A stretch of 64,000 nt of DNA from an uncultured Lachnospiraceae bacterium (GTDB taxonomy: Bacteria > Bacillota > Clostridia > Lachnospirales > Lachnospiraceae). The notes under the pieces are model-generated. The model made no database searches. It was not told where the DNA came from and saw only the letters and a list, made by a program, of their open reading frames with translations. A program made the position numbers and the translations under genes. The stretch is taken from assembly GCA_910589195.1 (NCBI GenBank), contig CAJUTC010000007.1, forward strand, positions 41,298 through 105,297, written 5' to 3'. Positions 26,526-36,145 of this stretch are shown here, piece after piece. The stretch's first letter is position 1. Every line of letters begins with the position of its first letter.

Positions 26526-28208
26526 ATGAGCAGATTAACAGGAGCAGAAATTGTAATTGAATGTTTAAAGGAACAGGGAGTGGATACGGTTTTCGGGTAT
26601 CCGGGCGGTTCCATTTTAAATATTTATGATGCGTTGTATAAGCATCAGGATGAGATTACCCATATTTTAACTTCTCATGAACAGGGAGCTTCCCATGCGG
26701 CTGACGGCTATGCCAGAGCAACCGGAAAGGTTGGAGTCTGCCTGGCTACATCCGGCCCGGGAGCTACAAATTTGGTAACAGGCATTGCAACGGCTTACAT
26801 GGATTCCGTTCCGGTGGTAGCGATTACTTGTAATGTGGGAACCAATCTTTTGGGGAAGGACAGCTTTCAGGAAGTGGATATTGCCGGAGTGACCATTCCC
26901 ATTACCAAATACAGCTTTATTGTAAAAGACATTGCAAAGCTTGCCCAGGTAATCCGCCGGGCGTTTGTTATTGCCCAGTCTGGCCGTCCGGGCCCTGTGC
27001 TGGTGGATATAACAAAGGATGTGACGGCAGCGGAATGGGACTATGAATATGAGGCGCCTGCGGAAATCCAGCGGCTGACTGACCAGATTACAGATGAGGC
27101 CATGGATACCGCGGTTGAGATGATCCATAAGGCAAGAAAACCATTTATTTTTGTAGGCGGCGGCGCAGTCATCGCTAATGCGGCAGACGAGCTTCGGGCA
27201 TTCGCCAAAAAGATCCAGGCTCCTGTAGCAGACAGTTTAATGGGAAAAGGAGCGTTTGACGGCACAGACGAGCTTTATACCGGAATGGTGGGAATGCATG
27301 GGACAAAAACTTCCAATTTCGGAATTACAGAATGCGACCTTTTGATTGTAGTAGGCGCCCGGTTCAGTGACCGGGTAACAGGAAACGCGTCGAAATTTGC
27401 AAAGAATGCAAAGATTCTCCAGTTTGATGTGGATCCAGCGGAAATTAATAAAAACATTAAGGTTGACGCCTATGTAATCGGGGATGTAAAAGTGATCCTT
27501 CGGAAATTAAACGCCCGTTTGGATCCCATTCACCATGATGAATGGATTGCCCATATTGAGCGGATGAAAGATATGTACCCCTTACGTTATGATAAGAGTG
27601 TGCTTACAGGGCCCTATATTATTGAACAAATTTATGAAGCCACAAAAGGGGATGCCTTGATCGTAACGGAAGTTGGGCAGCATCAGATGTGGGCGGCACA
27701 GTACTATCGCTATAAAAATCCCAGAACCTTGTTAACCTCCGGCGGCCTTGGAACCATGGGCTATGGCTTAGGAGCCTCCATCGGGGCAAAGCTTGGCTGT
27801 AAAGATAAGACGGTAATTAATGTGGCAGGTGACGGCTGTTTCCGTATGAATATGAACGAAATCGCCACAGCTACCCGGTACAACATACCCATTATCCAAG
27901 TGGTCATCAATAACCATGTTTTGGGGATGGTACGCCAGTGGCAGACGCTATTTTACGGCAAACGGTATTCTCAGACCGTGTTAAATGACGCGGTAGATTT
28001 TGTAAAGCTTGCGGAAGCCATGGGCGCTAAGGCTTACCGGGTAACGAAAAAAGAGGAGTTTATGCCAGTATTGAAAGAAGCCATGGAATTAAATATTCCA
28101 TGTGTGATTGAATGCCAGATTAATTGTGATGATAAAGTATTCCCAATGGTGCCTGCAGGGGCGCCGATAGAGGACGCGTTTGACGATACCGATTTAAAAA
28201 TTCAGTAA
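26526..28208 (+). CDS. ilvB: Acetolactate synthase, large (catalytic) subunit
   Basis: TPP-dependent enzyme of 560 residues condensing pyruvate to acetolactate, or with 2-ketobutyrate to acetohydroxybutyrate. VFGYPGGSILNIYDAL and the SHEQGASHAADGYARATG stretch hold the catalytic glutamate. The central domain has FVGGGA; the C-terminal TPP site is GDGCFRMNMNEIATA with the NNHVLGMVRQWQ loop. It resembles the anabolic, FAD-containing type. The regulatory subunit gene ilvN and ilvC are not adjacent: serC follows after a promoter of its own. Confidence 0.94.
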   Translation: MSRLTGAEIVIECLKEQGVDTVFGYPGGSILNIYDALYKHQDEITHILTSHEQGASHAADGYARATGKVGVCLATSGPGATNLVTGIATAYMDSVPVVAITCNVGTNLLGKDSFQEVDIAGVTIPITKYSFIVKDIAKLAQVIRRAFVIAQSGRPGPVLVDITKDVTAAEWDYEYEAPAEIQRLTDQITDEAMDTAVEMIHKARKPFIFVGGGAVIANAADELRAFAKKIQAPVADSLMGKGAFDGTDELYTGMVGMHGTKTSNFGITECDLLIVVGARFSDRVTGNASKFAKNAKILQFDVDPAEINKNIKVDAYVIGDVKVILRKLNARLDPIHHDEWIAHIERMKDMYPLRYDKSVLTGPYIIEQIYEATKGDALIVTEVGQHQMWAAQYYRYKNPRTLLTSGGLGTMGYGLGASIGAKLGCKDKTVINVAGDGCFRMNMNEIATATRYNIPIIQVVINNHVLGMVRQWQTLFYGKRYSQTVLNDAVDFVKLAEAMGAKAYRVTKKEEFMPVLKEAMELNIPCVIECQINCDDKVFPMVPAGAPIEDAFDDTDLKIQ

Positions 28209-28234
28209 AATTCAGCAAGATTGTTTGGTTTAGC

Positions 28235-28263
28235 TTGACAAAGTGTTAACAAATTAATAGAAT
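28235..28263 (+). promoter_or_regulatory. Promoter of serC-serA
   Basis: TTGACA (28235-28240), a 17-nt spacer and TAGAAT (28258-28263); five of six -10 bases and all -35 bases match the SigA consensus. Confidence 0.8.
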
Positions 28264-28315
28264 AAATGGTTAGTACATACAATAGTGAATATGAAAATTT
28301 TAAGGAGGCCAAGAT

Positions 28316-29398
28316 ATGAGCAGAGTATATAATTTCTCGGCAGGACCGGCTGTATTGCCAGAAGAGGTATTAAAAGAGGCCGCGGCGGAAATGTTAGATT
28401 ACCAGGGAACCGGAATGTCGGTGATGGAGATGAGCCACCGCTCAAAGGCATTTCAGCAGATTATCGATGACGCGGAGAAGGATCTGCGGGAATTAATGAA
28501 TATCCCGGATCATTATAAAGTGCTCTTTCTCCAGGGAGGCGCTTCCCAGCAGTTTGCAGCAATTCCGATGAACCTGTTTAAAAATAAAGTAGGCGATTAT
28601 ATTATTACAGGCCAGTGGGCAAAAAAGGCGTGGCAGGAGGCAAAACGTTACGGCACAGCCAATGCGGTTGCATCCAGCGCGGATCAAACGTTCAGCTACA
28701 TACCAGACTGCTCGGATCTGCCGATTGATGAGAATGCCGATTACGTATATATCTGCCAGAATAATACCATTTACGGAACAGTTTTCCATGAGCTGCCAAA
28801 TACGAAAGGGAAAACGCTGGTTGCCGATGTATCCTCTTGCTTTTTATCAGAGCCGATTGATGTTACAAAGTATGGGGTAATCTACGGCGGCGTTCAGAAA
28901 AATGTAGGGCCCGCGGGAGTGGTAATCGTAATTATCCGTGAGGATCTGATTACAGAGGATGTGCTTGCGGAAACCCCTACCATGCTCCGCTATAAAACCC
29001 ATGCAGACGCCGGTTCCCTGTATAATACGCCTCCATGCTATGGCATTTATATTTGCGGCAAAGTATTTAAGTGGCTGAAAGCCAAAGGCGGCCTGACTGC
29101 CATGAAAGAATATAACGAGAAGAAAGCAAAGATTTTATATGATTTCCTGGATTCAAGCAAGCTGTTTAAAGGGACTGTGGCAAAGAAAGATCGTTCCCTG
29201 ATGAACGTTCCCTTTGTAACAGGAAATGAGGAGCTGGATGCCCTGTTTGTAAAGGAGGCAAAGGCTGCCGGCCTTGAGAACTTAAAGGGCCATAGAACCG
29301 TAGGCGGGATGCGTGCCAGCATTTATAATGCCATGCCCATAGAAGGCGTAGAAAAGCTGGTTGCCTTTATGAAGGATTTTGAAGAAAAACATGCATAA
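28316..29398 (+). CDS. serC: Phosphoserine aminotransferase
   Basis: PLP enzyme of 360 residues converting 3-phosphohydroxypyruvate and glutamate to phosphoserine. The N terminus YNFSAGPAVLPEEVL is diagnostic. GGASQQFAAIPMN binds phosphate, and YGGVQKNVGPAG carries the PLP lysine. AAGGAGG lies before ATG 28316. It forms a pair with serA 16 bp on; the third step may be done by the ThrH-type protein at 58910-59512. Confidence 0.96.
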   Translation: MSRVYNFSAGPAVLPEEVLKEAAAEMLDYQGTGMSVMEMSHRSKAFQQIIDDAEKDLRELMNIPDHYKVLFLQGGASQQFAAIPMNLFKNKVGDYIITGQWAKKAWQEAKRYGTANAVASSADQTFSYIPDCSDLPIDENADYVYICQNNTIYGTVFHELPNTKGKTLVADVSSCFLSEPIDVTKYGVIYGGVQKNVGPAGVVIVIIREDLITEDVLAETPTMLRYKTHADAGSLYNTPPCYGIYICGKVFKWLKAKGGLTAMKEYNEKKAKILYDFLDSSKLFKGTVAKKDRSLMNVPFVTGNEELDALFVKEAKAAGLENLKGHRTVGGMRASIYNAMPIEGVEKLVAFMKDFEEKHA

Positions 29399-29414
29399 TT
29401 CGGGGGGAATGAAA

Positions 29415-30578
29415 ATGATGAAATTACATTGCTTAAATCCAATTTCCAAATACGGGACAGAGCTGCTGACTGACGGATATGAAATAACGGATCAGGTGGC
29501 AGAGGCAGAGGGTATTTTAGTCCGCAGCGCGTCCATGCATGACATGGAATTGCCGGATCCACTTCTGGCAGTTGCCAGGGCAGGCGCGGGCGTGAATAAT
29601 ATTCCCCTGGACGCATGTGCCGAAAAAGGGATTGTTGTATTTAATACCCCAGGCGCCAACGCAAACGGAGTAAAAGAACTGGTGCTGGCAGGGATGCTTT
29701 TGGCTTCCAGGGATATTGTGGGAGGCATTCAGTGGTGCCAGGAAAACAAAGAAGATGAAAATATTGCCAAGTCTGTGGAAAAGAGCAAAAAAGCATTTGC
29801 GGGCTTTGAGATGAAAGGGAAGAAACTTGGTGTAATCGGCCTGGGGGCAATCGGTACCGAAGTGGCCAATGCGGCAGCCGCGCTGGGAATGGAAGTTTAC
29901 GGATACGATCCCTTTATCTCAGTAAACGCGGCTTGGATGCTTTCCCGTGCGGTAAAGCATATTACATCCGTAGAAAGCATTTACCAGGAGTGCGATTATA
30001 TTACGGTTCATGTGCCGCTGATGGATGCCACCAAGAAGATGATCAACGAAGAAACCATTGCTTCCATGAAGGATGGGGTTGTTGTGCTGAACTTTGCCCG
30101 TGATCTTTTGGTGGATGATGACGCAATGCAAAAGGCATTGGAATCCGGCAAGGTTCGCCGCTATGTTACGGATTTCCCCAATCCAAAGTCGGTTCATATG
30201 AAACATGTAATAGCCATTCCGCATTTGGGCGCCTCTACAGAGGAATCTGAGGATAATTGCGCGGTAATGGCTGTAAAGGAAATGATGGATTACCTGGAAA
30301 ACGGAAATATTAAAAATTCTGTTAATTATCCTTCCTGTGATATGGGGATCTGCCGCACAGCCAGCCGTGTTGCGGTGATGCACCAGAATATCCCCAATAT
30401 GATTGGACAGATTACCGGAATCCTGGCAGGCCAAGGTGTGAATATTTCTGACATGACCAATAAAAGCCGTGATAAATATGCTTACACCCTTTTGGATTTG
30501 GAGAGTGTGGCGGAAGAGGCCACAATACTGAAGCTGAAGGAAGTAAAGGGAATTCTTCGGGTTCGTGTGGTAAAATAA
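29415..30578 (+). CDS. serA: D-3-phosphoglycerate dehydrogenase
   Basis: NAD-dependent first enzyme of serine synthesis, 387 residues. The Rossmann fold is marked by LGVIGLGAIGTEVANAAAAL; the substrate and catalytic stretches include ARAGAGVNNIPL, HVPLMDATKKMI and the IPHLGASTEES histidine region. The C terminus ends with a short ACT-like domain (NMIGQITGILAGQGVNISDMTNKSR), which in relatives gives serine feedback inhibition. GGGGGG before ATG 29415 favours that start over 29379 and 29409. Confidence 0.94.
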   Translation: MMKLHCLNPISKYGTELLTDGYEITDQVAEAEGILVRSASMHDMELPDPLLAVARAGAGVNNIPLDACAEKGIVVFNTPGANANGVKELVLAGMLLASRDIVGGIQWCQENKEDENIAKSVEKSKKAFAGFEMKGKKLGVIGLGAIGTEVANAAAALGMEVYGYDPFISVNAAWMLSRAVKHITSVESIYQECDYITVHVPLMDATKKMINEETIASMKDGVVVLNFARDLLVDDDAMQKALESGKVRRYVTDFPNPKSVHMKHVIAIPHLGASTEESEDNCAVMAVKEMMDYLENGNIKNSVNYPSCDMGICRTASRVAVMHQNIPNMIGQITGILAGQGVNISDMTNKSRDKYAYTLLDLESVAEEATILKLKEVKGILRVRVVK

Positions 30579-30685
30579 AAACTGGAAATTAATAAGGCAG
30601 GGATGTTGGGAAACGAAAGGTGGAACAGCATCCCTGTGTAAGTAATTGCCCAGTTATATTAATAAGCATAAGGAGGAATAAACGT

Positions 30686-31927
30686 ATGGCAGTGGTAAAA
30701 CCGTTTCGTGCCGTAAGGCCAAACGCGGAAAATGTTTCCCAGGTAGCGGCTCTTCCCTATGATGTATATAATCGGAAGGAAGCATGCGAGGCAGTAAAAG
30801 GAAATCCATTATCCTTTTTGAATATTGATCGGGCGGAAACCCAGTTTCCGGATGAGGTAGATACTTATGCGGACTGTGTGTATGAAAAAGCCAGAGAGCT
30901 TTTAAAGACCAGGATAGAAGACGGCACCTTTATCCAGGACGAAACCCCTTGCTATTATATTTACCGTTTGACCATGAATGACAGGAGCCAGACAGGGATT
31001 GTTGCCTGCAGCTCGGTAGATGATTATGTGAACCAGGTAATTAAAAAACATGAGAATACCAGAGAAGATAAGGAACAGGATCGGATCCGCCATGTGGATA
31101 CAACCGACGCCCATACAGGCCCTATTTTTCTGGCCTACCGAGCCATGGAGAAGCTGGATCGGCTGACAGCCAGGGTTACGTTAGGAACCCCGGTTTATGA
31201 TTTTATTTCAGACGACGGCATTGGCCATACTGTATGGAAGATTGCGGCTCCCGGACTGGTAAAGGAGATAGAAGACGCTTTTTTGCAGGTTCCTGCCACG
31301 TATATTGCTGACGGCCACCATCGGGCGGCATCGGCGGTAAAAGTTGGGTTAAAGCGAAGAGAGGAGCATCCGGACCATACGGGTAAAGAGCCATACCACT
31401 ACTTTCTGTCCGTTCTTTTTCCCGACGAGCAGCTTATGATTATGCCGTATAACCGAGTAGTTAAGGACTTAAACGGACTGTCAAAAGAGGAATTTTTAAA
31501 CCGTATCACAGAATCATTTACCGTGGCATCGGCAGGGCCGTTGCCTTATTCCCCGGAAAAAAAGGGAACTTTTGGCATGTATTTGGACGGGCAGTGGTAC
31601 CGGCTGGAAGCAAAACCGGAAATCTTGCGCCAAGATCTGGTAAAAGGCCTGGATGTATCGGTGCTGCAAGACTACCTGTTAGGCCCGGTGCTGGGAATCG
31701 GAGATCCCAGAACCGATAAGCGGATCGATTTTATCGGCGGAATCCGGGGACTGAAGGAATTGGAAAAACGAACGAAAGAAGATATGACAGTGGCATTTTC
31801 CATGTACGCGACATCGATCCAGGAGCTTTTAAATGTGGCTGACGCTGGTCTTTTAATGCCGCCGAAATCCACCTGGTTTGAGCCAAAGCTGAGAAGCGGG
31901 TTGTTTATCCATCTATTATCCCAGTAG
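30686..31927 (+). CDS. DUF1015 family protein
   Basis: 413-residue cytoplasmic protein starting MAVVKPFRAVRPN, with VAALPYDVYNR soon after, the usual opening of DUF1015. IADGHHRAASAVKVG is a ParB-like histidine-rich motif in the middle, and RIDFIGGIRGLKELE lies near the end. The biochemical role is not established to my knowledge. It is placed 107 bp after serA on the same strand, which hints at a link with serine or phosphoserine metabolism. AGGAGG precedes ATG 30686; the frame is open from 30620 without support. Confidence 0.85.
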   Translation: MAVVKPFRAVRPNAENVSQVAALPYDVYNRKEACEAVKGNPLSFLNIDRAETQFPDEVDTYADCVYEKARELLKTRIEDGTFIQDETPCYYIYRLTMNDRSQTGIVACSSVDDYVNQVIKKHENTREDKEQDRIRHVDTTDAHTGPIFLAYRAMEKLDRLTARVTLGTPVYDFISDDGIGHTVWKIAAPGLVKEIEDAFLQVPATYIADGHHRAASAVKVGLKRREEHPDHTGKEPYHYFLSVLFPDEQLMIMPYNRVVKDLNGLSKEEFLNRITESFTVASAGPLPYSPEKKGTFGMYLDGQWYRLEAKPEILRQDLVKGLDVSVLQDYLLGPVLGIGDPRTDKRIDFIGGIRGLKELEKRTKEDMTVAFSMYATSIQELLNVADAGLLMPPKSTWFEPKLRSGLFIHLLSQ

Positions 31928-32031
31928 CTTTAACTGGCCCGATTAAGGAATGATTTTCAGGTCTGATCGGAAAATAGAATGGCATGCCGCGTTTGACGGA
32001 ACGGATACACCACAGGAAAAGGAAGGGATTC

Positions 32032-33015
32032 ATGTACGAATATCAATGGTATCAGTGGATAATCATTTTCTTCTGCTATTGCTTTTTTGGGTGGATATTT
32101 GAATCCACATATGTATCACTAAAACAGCGCCGTTTTGTTAACAGAGGGTTTCTCCGGCTTCCCATGTTGCCTCTTTACGGTACCGGAGCGGTCATGATGC
32201 TGTTCGTGTCCCTTCCCGTAAAAGAACATATCATTTTCGTATACGTGCTTGGGGTAGTGGCGGCTACGGTTCTGGAATATGTGACCGGATGGGGCATGGA
32301 GAAGCTTTTTAAGATGAAGTACTGGGATTACAGTGATAAAACGTTTCAAATAAACGGATATATCTGTCTTAGCTCCTCCATTGCATGGGGATTTTTAACC
32401 ATCGCCCTAACCAAGGTGATCCATAAGCCAGTGGAACGGCTGGTTTTAAGCATGGATCCGTTCTGGGAAATCGTGTTCGTGGTAGTTTTTGGAACCGTGT
32501 TTTTGGCGGACACAATCGAGTCTACCAAGGCCGCCCTGGATCTTGGGCGGGCGCTGGAAGCCATGTCCAACATGCGGATGGAACTAGAGGAGCTGCAGGT
32601 ACAGCTTACCGGGCTAAAAAGCAGGCTAACAGAGCAGACACAGCAAAAGCTGGCCATGGCTCAGGAAGAAACGGCCCTGCATATGGATGAGCTGCGCCAT
32701 GCGGCTGCTGCCAAGATAAGTGAATTCAAGGATTCCACAGTAGCGCTGATAGCAGAATCGACAGCACGCCATGCTGTGGAATGGAAAACGGAGCTGAGAG
32801 CAGAAGTTGACGAAAAGCTGGAAACCATCCGGGAAAGTGCCAGGGCATTATCGGAAAAAATCGAGAAGCTGCAAAGGCATAAGAAGGAAATGGGAGAAAA
32901 AATCTCTGGTTTTCGCAGATTTTATTTTCGAGGCATCTTAAAAGGAAACCGGATTGCGGTCCCCGGAAAATATGGGGAGGCCTTAAAAGAATTGAGAGAA
33001 GAATTGGAGAAATGA
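32032..33015 (+). CDS. CmpB-type putative ABC transporter permease with C-terminal coiled coil
   Basis: 327 residues. The first 155 or so carry about five membrane helices and the family features FFGWIFESTYVSLKQRRFVNRGFL, PLYGTGA, EYVTGWGMEKLFKMKYWDYS and ICLSSSIAWG. The remainder is a long charged coiled coil (about 180-285) with a basic tail. Proteins of this family are annotated as putative ABC permeases, but no ATPase gene is nearby and I regard the transport role as unproven. ATG 32032 follows AGGAAGGG. A terminator overlaps the stop. Confidence 0.78.
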   Translation: MYEYQWYQWIIIFFCYCFFGWIFESTYVSLKQRRFVNRGFLRLPMLPLYGTGAVMMLFVSLPVKEHIIFVYVLGVVAATVLEYVTGWGMEKLFKMKYWDYSDKTFQINGYICLSSSIAWGFLTIALTKVIHKPVERLVLSMDPFWEIVFVVVFGTVFLADTIESTKAALDLGRALEAMSNMRMELEELQVQLTGLKSRLTEQTQQKLAMAQEETALHMDELRHAAAAKISEFKDSTVALIAESTARHAVEWKTELRAEVDEKLETIRESARALSEKIEKLQRHKKEMGEKISGFRRFYFRGILKGNRIAVPGKYGEALKELREELEK

Positions 33016-33043
33016 AATACACCGGCTTAGGCCGGTGTATTTT
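33015..33043 (+). terminator. Terminator after the CmpB-type gene
   Basis: AAATACACCGG (33015-33025) pairs perfectly with CCGGTGTATTT (33032-33042) around a 6-nt loop; a short T-run is included in the 3' arm. Confidence 0.75.
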
Positions 33044-33139
33044 GGGAATGGTAGGTATTAAATAAGAAAATGTTTTGGGGGCCGGAACTTAGTAATATTA
33101 GTACCATCCGGTATGAATATGAAAAAGTTTGCTTGGCAG

Positions 33140-33168
33140 TTGCCTTATTTGGTAACTGGCTTTAGTAT
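33140..33168 (+). promoter_or_regulatory. Possible promoter of the HAD gene
   Basis: TTGCCT (33140-33145), a 17-nt spacer and TAGTAT (33163-33168), 115 nt before the start codon. Confidence 0.45.
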
Positions 33169-33282
33169 AAGGGATAAATATGTCCAGAGTATGTCAACAT
33201 CATTTAAAATTTATAAACTATCTGAAAAAAATCTTACTAAAATATATGACATGATACCAGGGTCAAAAGAAAGGAAGAGAAT

Positions 33283-33957
33283 ATGAAAAATCCATACCGT
33301 TGCTGTATCTTTGATTTGGATGGAACAATTATTAATACAATACACGCATTAACTTATACCACAAACCTGGTGCTGGAACAGTTTGGCCTGGGGCCTTTGA
33401 CAGAGGTGTGTATGAAACAAATAGTAGGTGACGGCTACCGGATGCAGATGAAGCGGAGCTTGGAAGTATGTGGCGATAAAGAGCTGGCGCATTTGGAAGA
33501 ATCCCTTCCGATTTACCAGAAATTATTCCGGGAACACTGTTTATACAGCCTGGAGCCGTATGATGGGATGAAAGAACTTTTAGACCGTATGAAGGAGGCG
33601 GGGATGAAGCTGGCGGTTCTGACCAATAAGCCTCATGACAGAGGTGTGGAAAGCGTGGAAGCCGTATATGGGAAGGGATATTTTGACTATATATTAGGAG
33701 AGCAGGAAGGTCTTCCCAAAAAACCGGATCCTGCCGGTGTTTATCGAATCCAAAAGGCGTTAAACATAACAGCAGGGGAATGCCTGTACATGGGGGATAC
33801 CAACACAGATATGCGGACAGCGATTCATGCGGGCCTGGACGCGGTGGGGGCAGCTTGGGGATTTCGGGGAAGAGAAGAGCTAGAGGCCTTTCATCCTAAG
33901 TTAGTGGCAGACAGGCCGCTGGAAGTAGCGGATTTTCTTCAGTTAAGGAAACTGTAA
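33283..33957 (+). CDS. HAD-family phosphatase, phosphoglycolate phosphatase-like
   Basis: 224 residues of HAD subfamily I. Motif I is FDLDGTIINT (nucleophile D near residue 10), motif II VLTNKPHD, the lysine is in LPKKPDP, and motif III is YMGDTNTDMRTA. A helical cap lies between motif I and II (about 17-85). This type is often called Gph or PGP; the true substrate cannot be read from sequence. RBS GAAAGGAAGAG precedes ATG 33283. The gene stands alone. Confidence 0.85.
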   Translation: MKNPYRCCIFDLDGTIINTIHALTYTTNLVLEQFGLGPLTEVCMKQIVGDGYRMQMKRSLEVCGDKELAHLEESLPIYQKLFREHCLYSLEPYDGMKELLDRMKEAGMKLAVLTNKPHDRGVESVEAVYGKGYFDYILGEQEGLPKKPDPAGVYRIQKALNITAGECLYMGDTNTDMRTAIHAGLDAVGAAWGFRGREELEAFHPKLVADRPLEVADFLQLRKL

Positions 33958-33979
33958 GACAACGTAAGAGGAATAAAGC

Positions 33980-34007
33980 TTGTATTTTTCCATATCATAC
34001 ATATAAT
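33980..34007 (+). promoter_or_regulatory. Promoter of the DUF5722 gene
   Basis: TTGTAT (33980-33985), a 16-nt spacer and TATAAT (34002-34007). The leader would be about 200 nt; I find no named RNA element in it. Confidence 0.55.
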
Positions 34008-34217
34008 GGAAGGAAAGCCGGAAAGGACGGAAATGCTTTTGCCTAAATGGCTTTTTCGTGTGCCAAAGAGCCTGCAAAAGCGGCTCCAAAGTAGGTATGG
34101 AGGAACGGGTGAAAGAAAAAAAGAAGGAAGGACAAAATGCGAACACACATTTTTCACCCTTTGTGTTTGCGCTTTAAATGAACACGCAACTGTGTTTACT
34201 TAAGGCTGGTGCGAATT

Positions 34218-35912
34218 ATGAAACAGACGTTAGGGAAAATAAGGGAAAAGCTGGGACCGCTGCTTTGGATTGTACTGGCGGTTTTGCTGATGATTTTAAA
34301 TCTGGGGGTGAATACAGCCCATGCAGAAGGGCTTACACCTGCGGAAAATGTACAGATTACGTCTTGCGCAATCAATGGGGAACAGGTACAGGTTACTGCC
34401 GTAAACTATGGGGGCGTCCTGGCCAATGACAGCCAGTTTTATTTATTTGAGCTTGCCCCCTATGAGGACAGCATCGGGACGCGTACCGATTACGCCGCTA
34501 CAGCGCCGAAAGGAACGGAAGCCGCGTTTGCGATCCCATTAAACTTGGGAAGCGCTTCCAGCCGCCTGTATTCAAAATTTGCAGTCGCGGTTTGGGATGG
34601 GGAGCAATATGTACAGGTGAGCCATCCGGTTTATATTACCAATCCGGAGGTTGTGGCCAAGAACCAGGAGCCATTTAAAACCCCTTTGACCAAAAAAGGA
34701 CTTTTAATTGAAACCTCTATGCTAGATGACGCCTTTCACCTAGGCGTGAAGCATGTAATTGTTAATTTTCCGTTCCAGTTTATTTTGGGGACAGGAATCG
34801 ACTATGAATATGAGGGCAAAACGTATCATTTTAATAAAGACCTTCTGGATGAGTATGATAAAATTGTAAAAAATTTCACAGCAAAGGATCTGTCGGTAAC
34901 GGCGGTAATTTTAAATAGCTGGAATGATGCCACGCCGGATCTATATTATCCCGGAGTACAGCAGACGGCTGGAATCAATTACTATATGTTTAACGCCTCT
35001 ACGAAAGCAGGCTATGAAGATATTAAAGCTATCGCGTCCTTTTTAGCGGAGCATTATGGCGGAACCGGGAATGGCAAGGTTTCCAACTGGATTATCGGAA
35101 ATGAGATTAACAACCAGGAATGGAATTATATCGGCCCTATGGATATCAACCAGTACGTGCAGGAGTATGAGAGGGCGTTCCGGGTATTTTATACGGCAAT
35201 CAAGAGTACCAGCGCTAATGATCGGGTATATTTTTCTACCGATTATAACTGGAACCATGAGGCAAATGGCACAACCAAGTACAATGCAAAGGATATTATT
35301 GATACATTCCAGTCCCGCATTCTGGCAGGGGGGCCCATTGACTGGAACCTGGCATACCACCCCTACTCTGTGCCGCTGACAGAACCGGAATTTTGGGATG
35401 ACGGCGCCACTGGTCTTGTAACCTGGTCAGAAACGTCGCCGATTGTGAATATCGGAAATTTGTCTGTGCTGACTGATTACTTCCAGAAACCAGAGATGCT
35501 TACCGCTTCCGGCCAGGTGCGCCATATTATATTGTCGGAACAAGGGTTTACCTCTACCAGCGCAACCAGGGGGGAATGTGAAGAGCTACAGGCGGCGGCT
35601 ATTGCCTATGCTTATTATATTGTAGACAGCAATCCTTATATTGACGCTTTTATTATGAGCCGTCAGATCGACGCGCCTTCCGAAGCGCAGCTTTCCGCCA
35701 GCTTTGGCCTGTATCGGTGCGATATGAATCAGCCAGATCGGATTGTGCCGACTACCATGAAAAAAAGCTATGAGGTATACCGGAACATTGATAAAAGTAC
35801 AAAAACCCTGGAAGCTACCAAATTTGCGAAAGAGATTTTGGGGATTGAACACTGGTATGATGTGATTCCGGATTTCCGATGGAAAGGCCTGGAAAAGAGA
35901 ACCCAGAATTAA
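34218..35912 (+). CDS. Secreted DUF5722 protein, glycoside hydrolase-like
   Basis: 564 residues with a signal peptide: basic KQTLGKIREK, a hydrophobic core, and a likely cut after AHA (near residue 35). A beta-sandwich-like N-terminal part (about 40-135) is followed by a probable TIM barrel. IIGNEINNQEW places E296 after an asparagine, and ILSEQGF places E441 at a later strand. This NE plus later E layout resembles the acid/base and nucleophile of clan GH-A glycosidases. I know DUF5722 only as a family without a defined activity. The start is chosen at ATG 34218 for the signal peptide; GTG 34209 is possible. No sugar genes adjoin it. Confidence 0.75.
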   Translation: MKQTLGKIREKLGPLLWIVLAVLLMILNLGVNTAHAEGLTPAENVQITSCAINGEQVQVTAVNYGGVLANDSQFYLFELAPYEDSIGTRTDYAATAPKGTEAAFAIPLNLGSASSRLYSKFAVAVWDGEQYVQVSHPVYITNPEVVAKNQEPFKTPLTKKGLLIETSMLDDAFHLGVKHVIVNFPFQFILGTGIDYEYEGKTYHFNKDLLDEYDKIVKNFTAKDLSVTAVILNSWNDATPDLYYPGVQQTAGINYYMFNASTKAGYEDIKAIASFLAEHYGGTGNGKVSNWIIGNEINNQEWNYIGPMDINQYVQEYERAFRVFYTAIKSTSANDRVYFSTDYNWNHEANGTTKYNAKDIIDTFQSRILAGGPIDWNLAYHPYSVPLTEPEFWDDGATGLVTWSETSPIVNIGNLSVLTDYFQKPEMLTASGQVRHIILSEQGFTSTSATRGECEELQAAAIAYAYYIVDSNPYIDAFIMSRQIDAPSEAQLSASFGLYRCDMNQPDRIVPTTMKKSYEVYRNIDKSTKTLEATKFAKEILGIEHWYDVIPDFRWKGLEKRTQN

Positions 35913-36069
35913 AAGTAAAGGTTATCTATGAAAGCGATAAGGACAACATCATTAATTGGTTCATTATTTTCTGTAAAGTTTGGAGAGGATAAGAGAGATA
36001 TTATGATAGTTTGCAATCTAAATTGAAATGAATTCCAATATAAGATTGCATTGAAGAACGATGCGGCAG

Positions 36070-36098
36070 TTGACAGAAACAGAAACAAAAGGTATAAT
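36070..36098 (+). promoter_or_regulatory. Consensus SigA promoter of the DUF4349 gene
   Basis: TTGACA (36070-36075), 17 nt, TATAAT (36093-36098): a complete consensus promoter 47 nt before the start. Strong constitutive expression is likely. Confidence 0.88.
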
Positions 36099-36145
36099 TA
36101 GGAGCTATAAGTTGTAATTATTTTACAAGAAAAAGGGGATATACT

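Noticed and set aside
30617..30630. T-box-like sequence (AAGGTGGAACAGCA) before the DUF1015 gene, inside a CAGGGATG/CATCCCTG hairpin
   Set aside because: 11 of 14 bases match a T-box, but serA ends only 39 bp upstream, leaving no room for stem I, and no terminator follows.
34006..34203. 65-codon ORF upstream of the DUF5722 gene
   Set aside because: Its ATG overlaps the -10 box of the DUF5722 promoter and it has no ribosome binding site.
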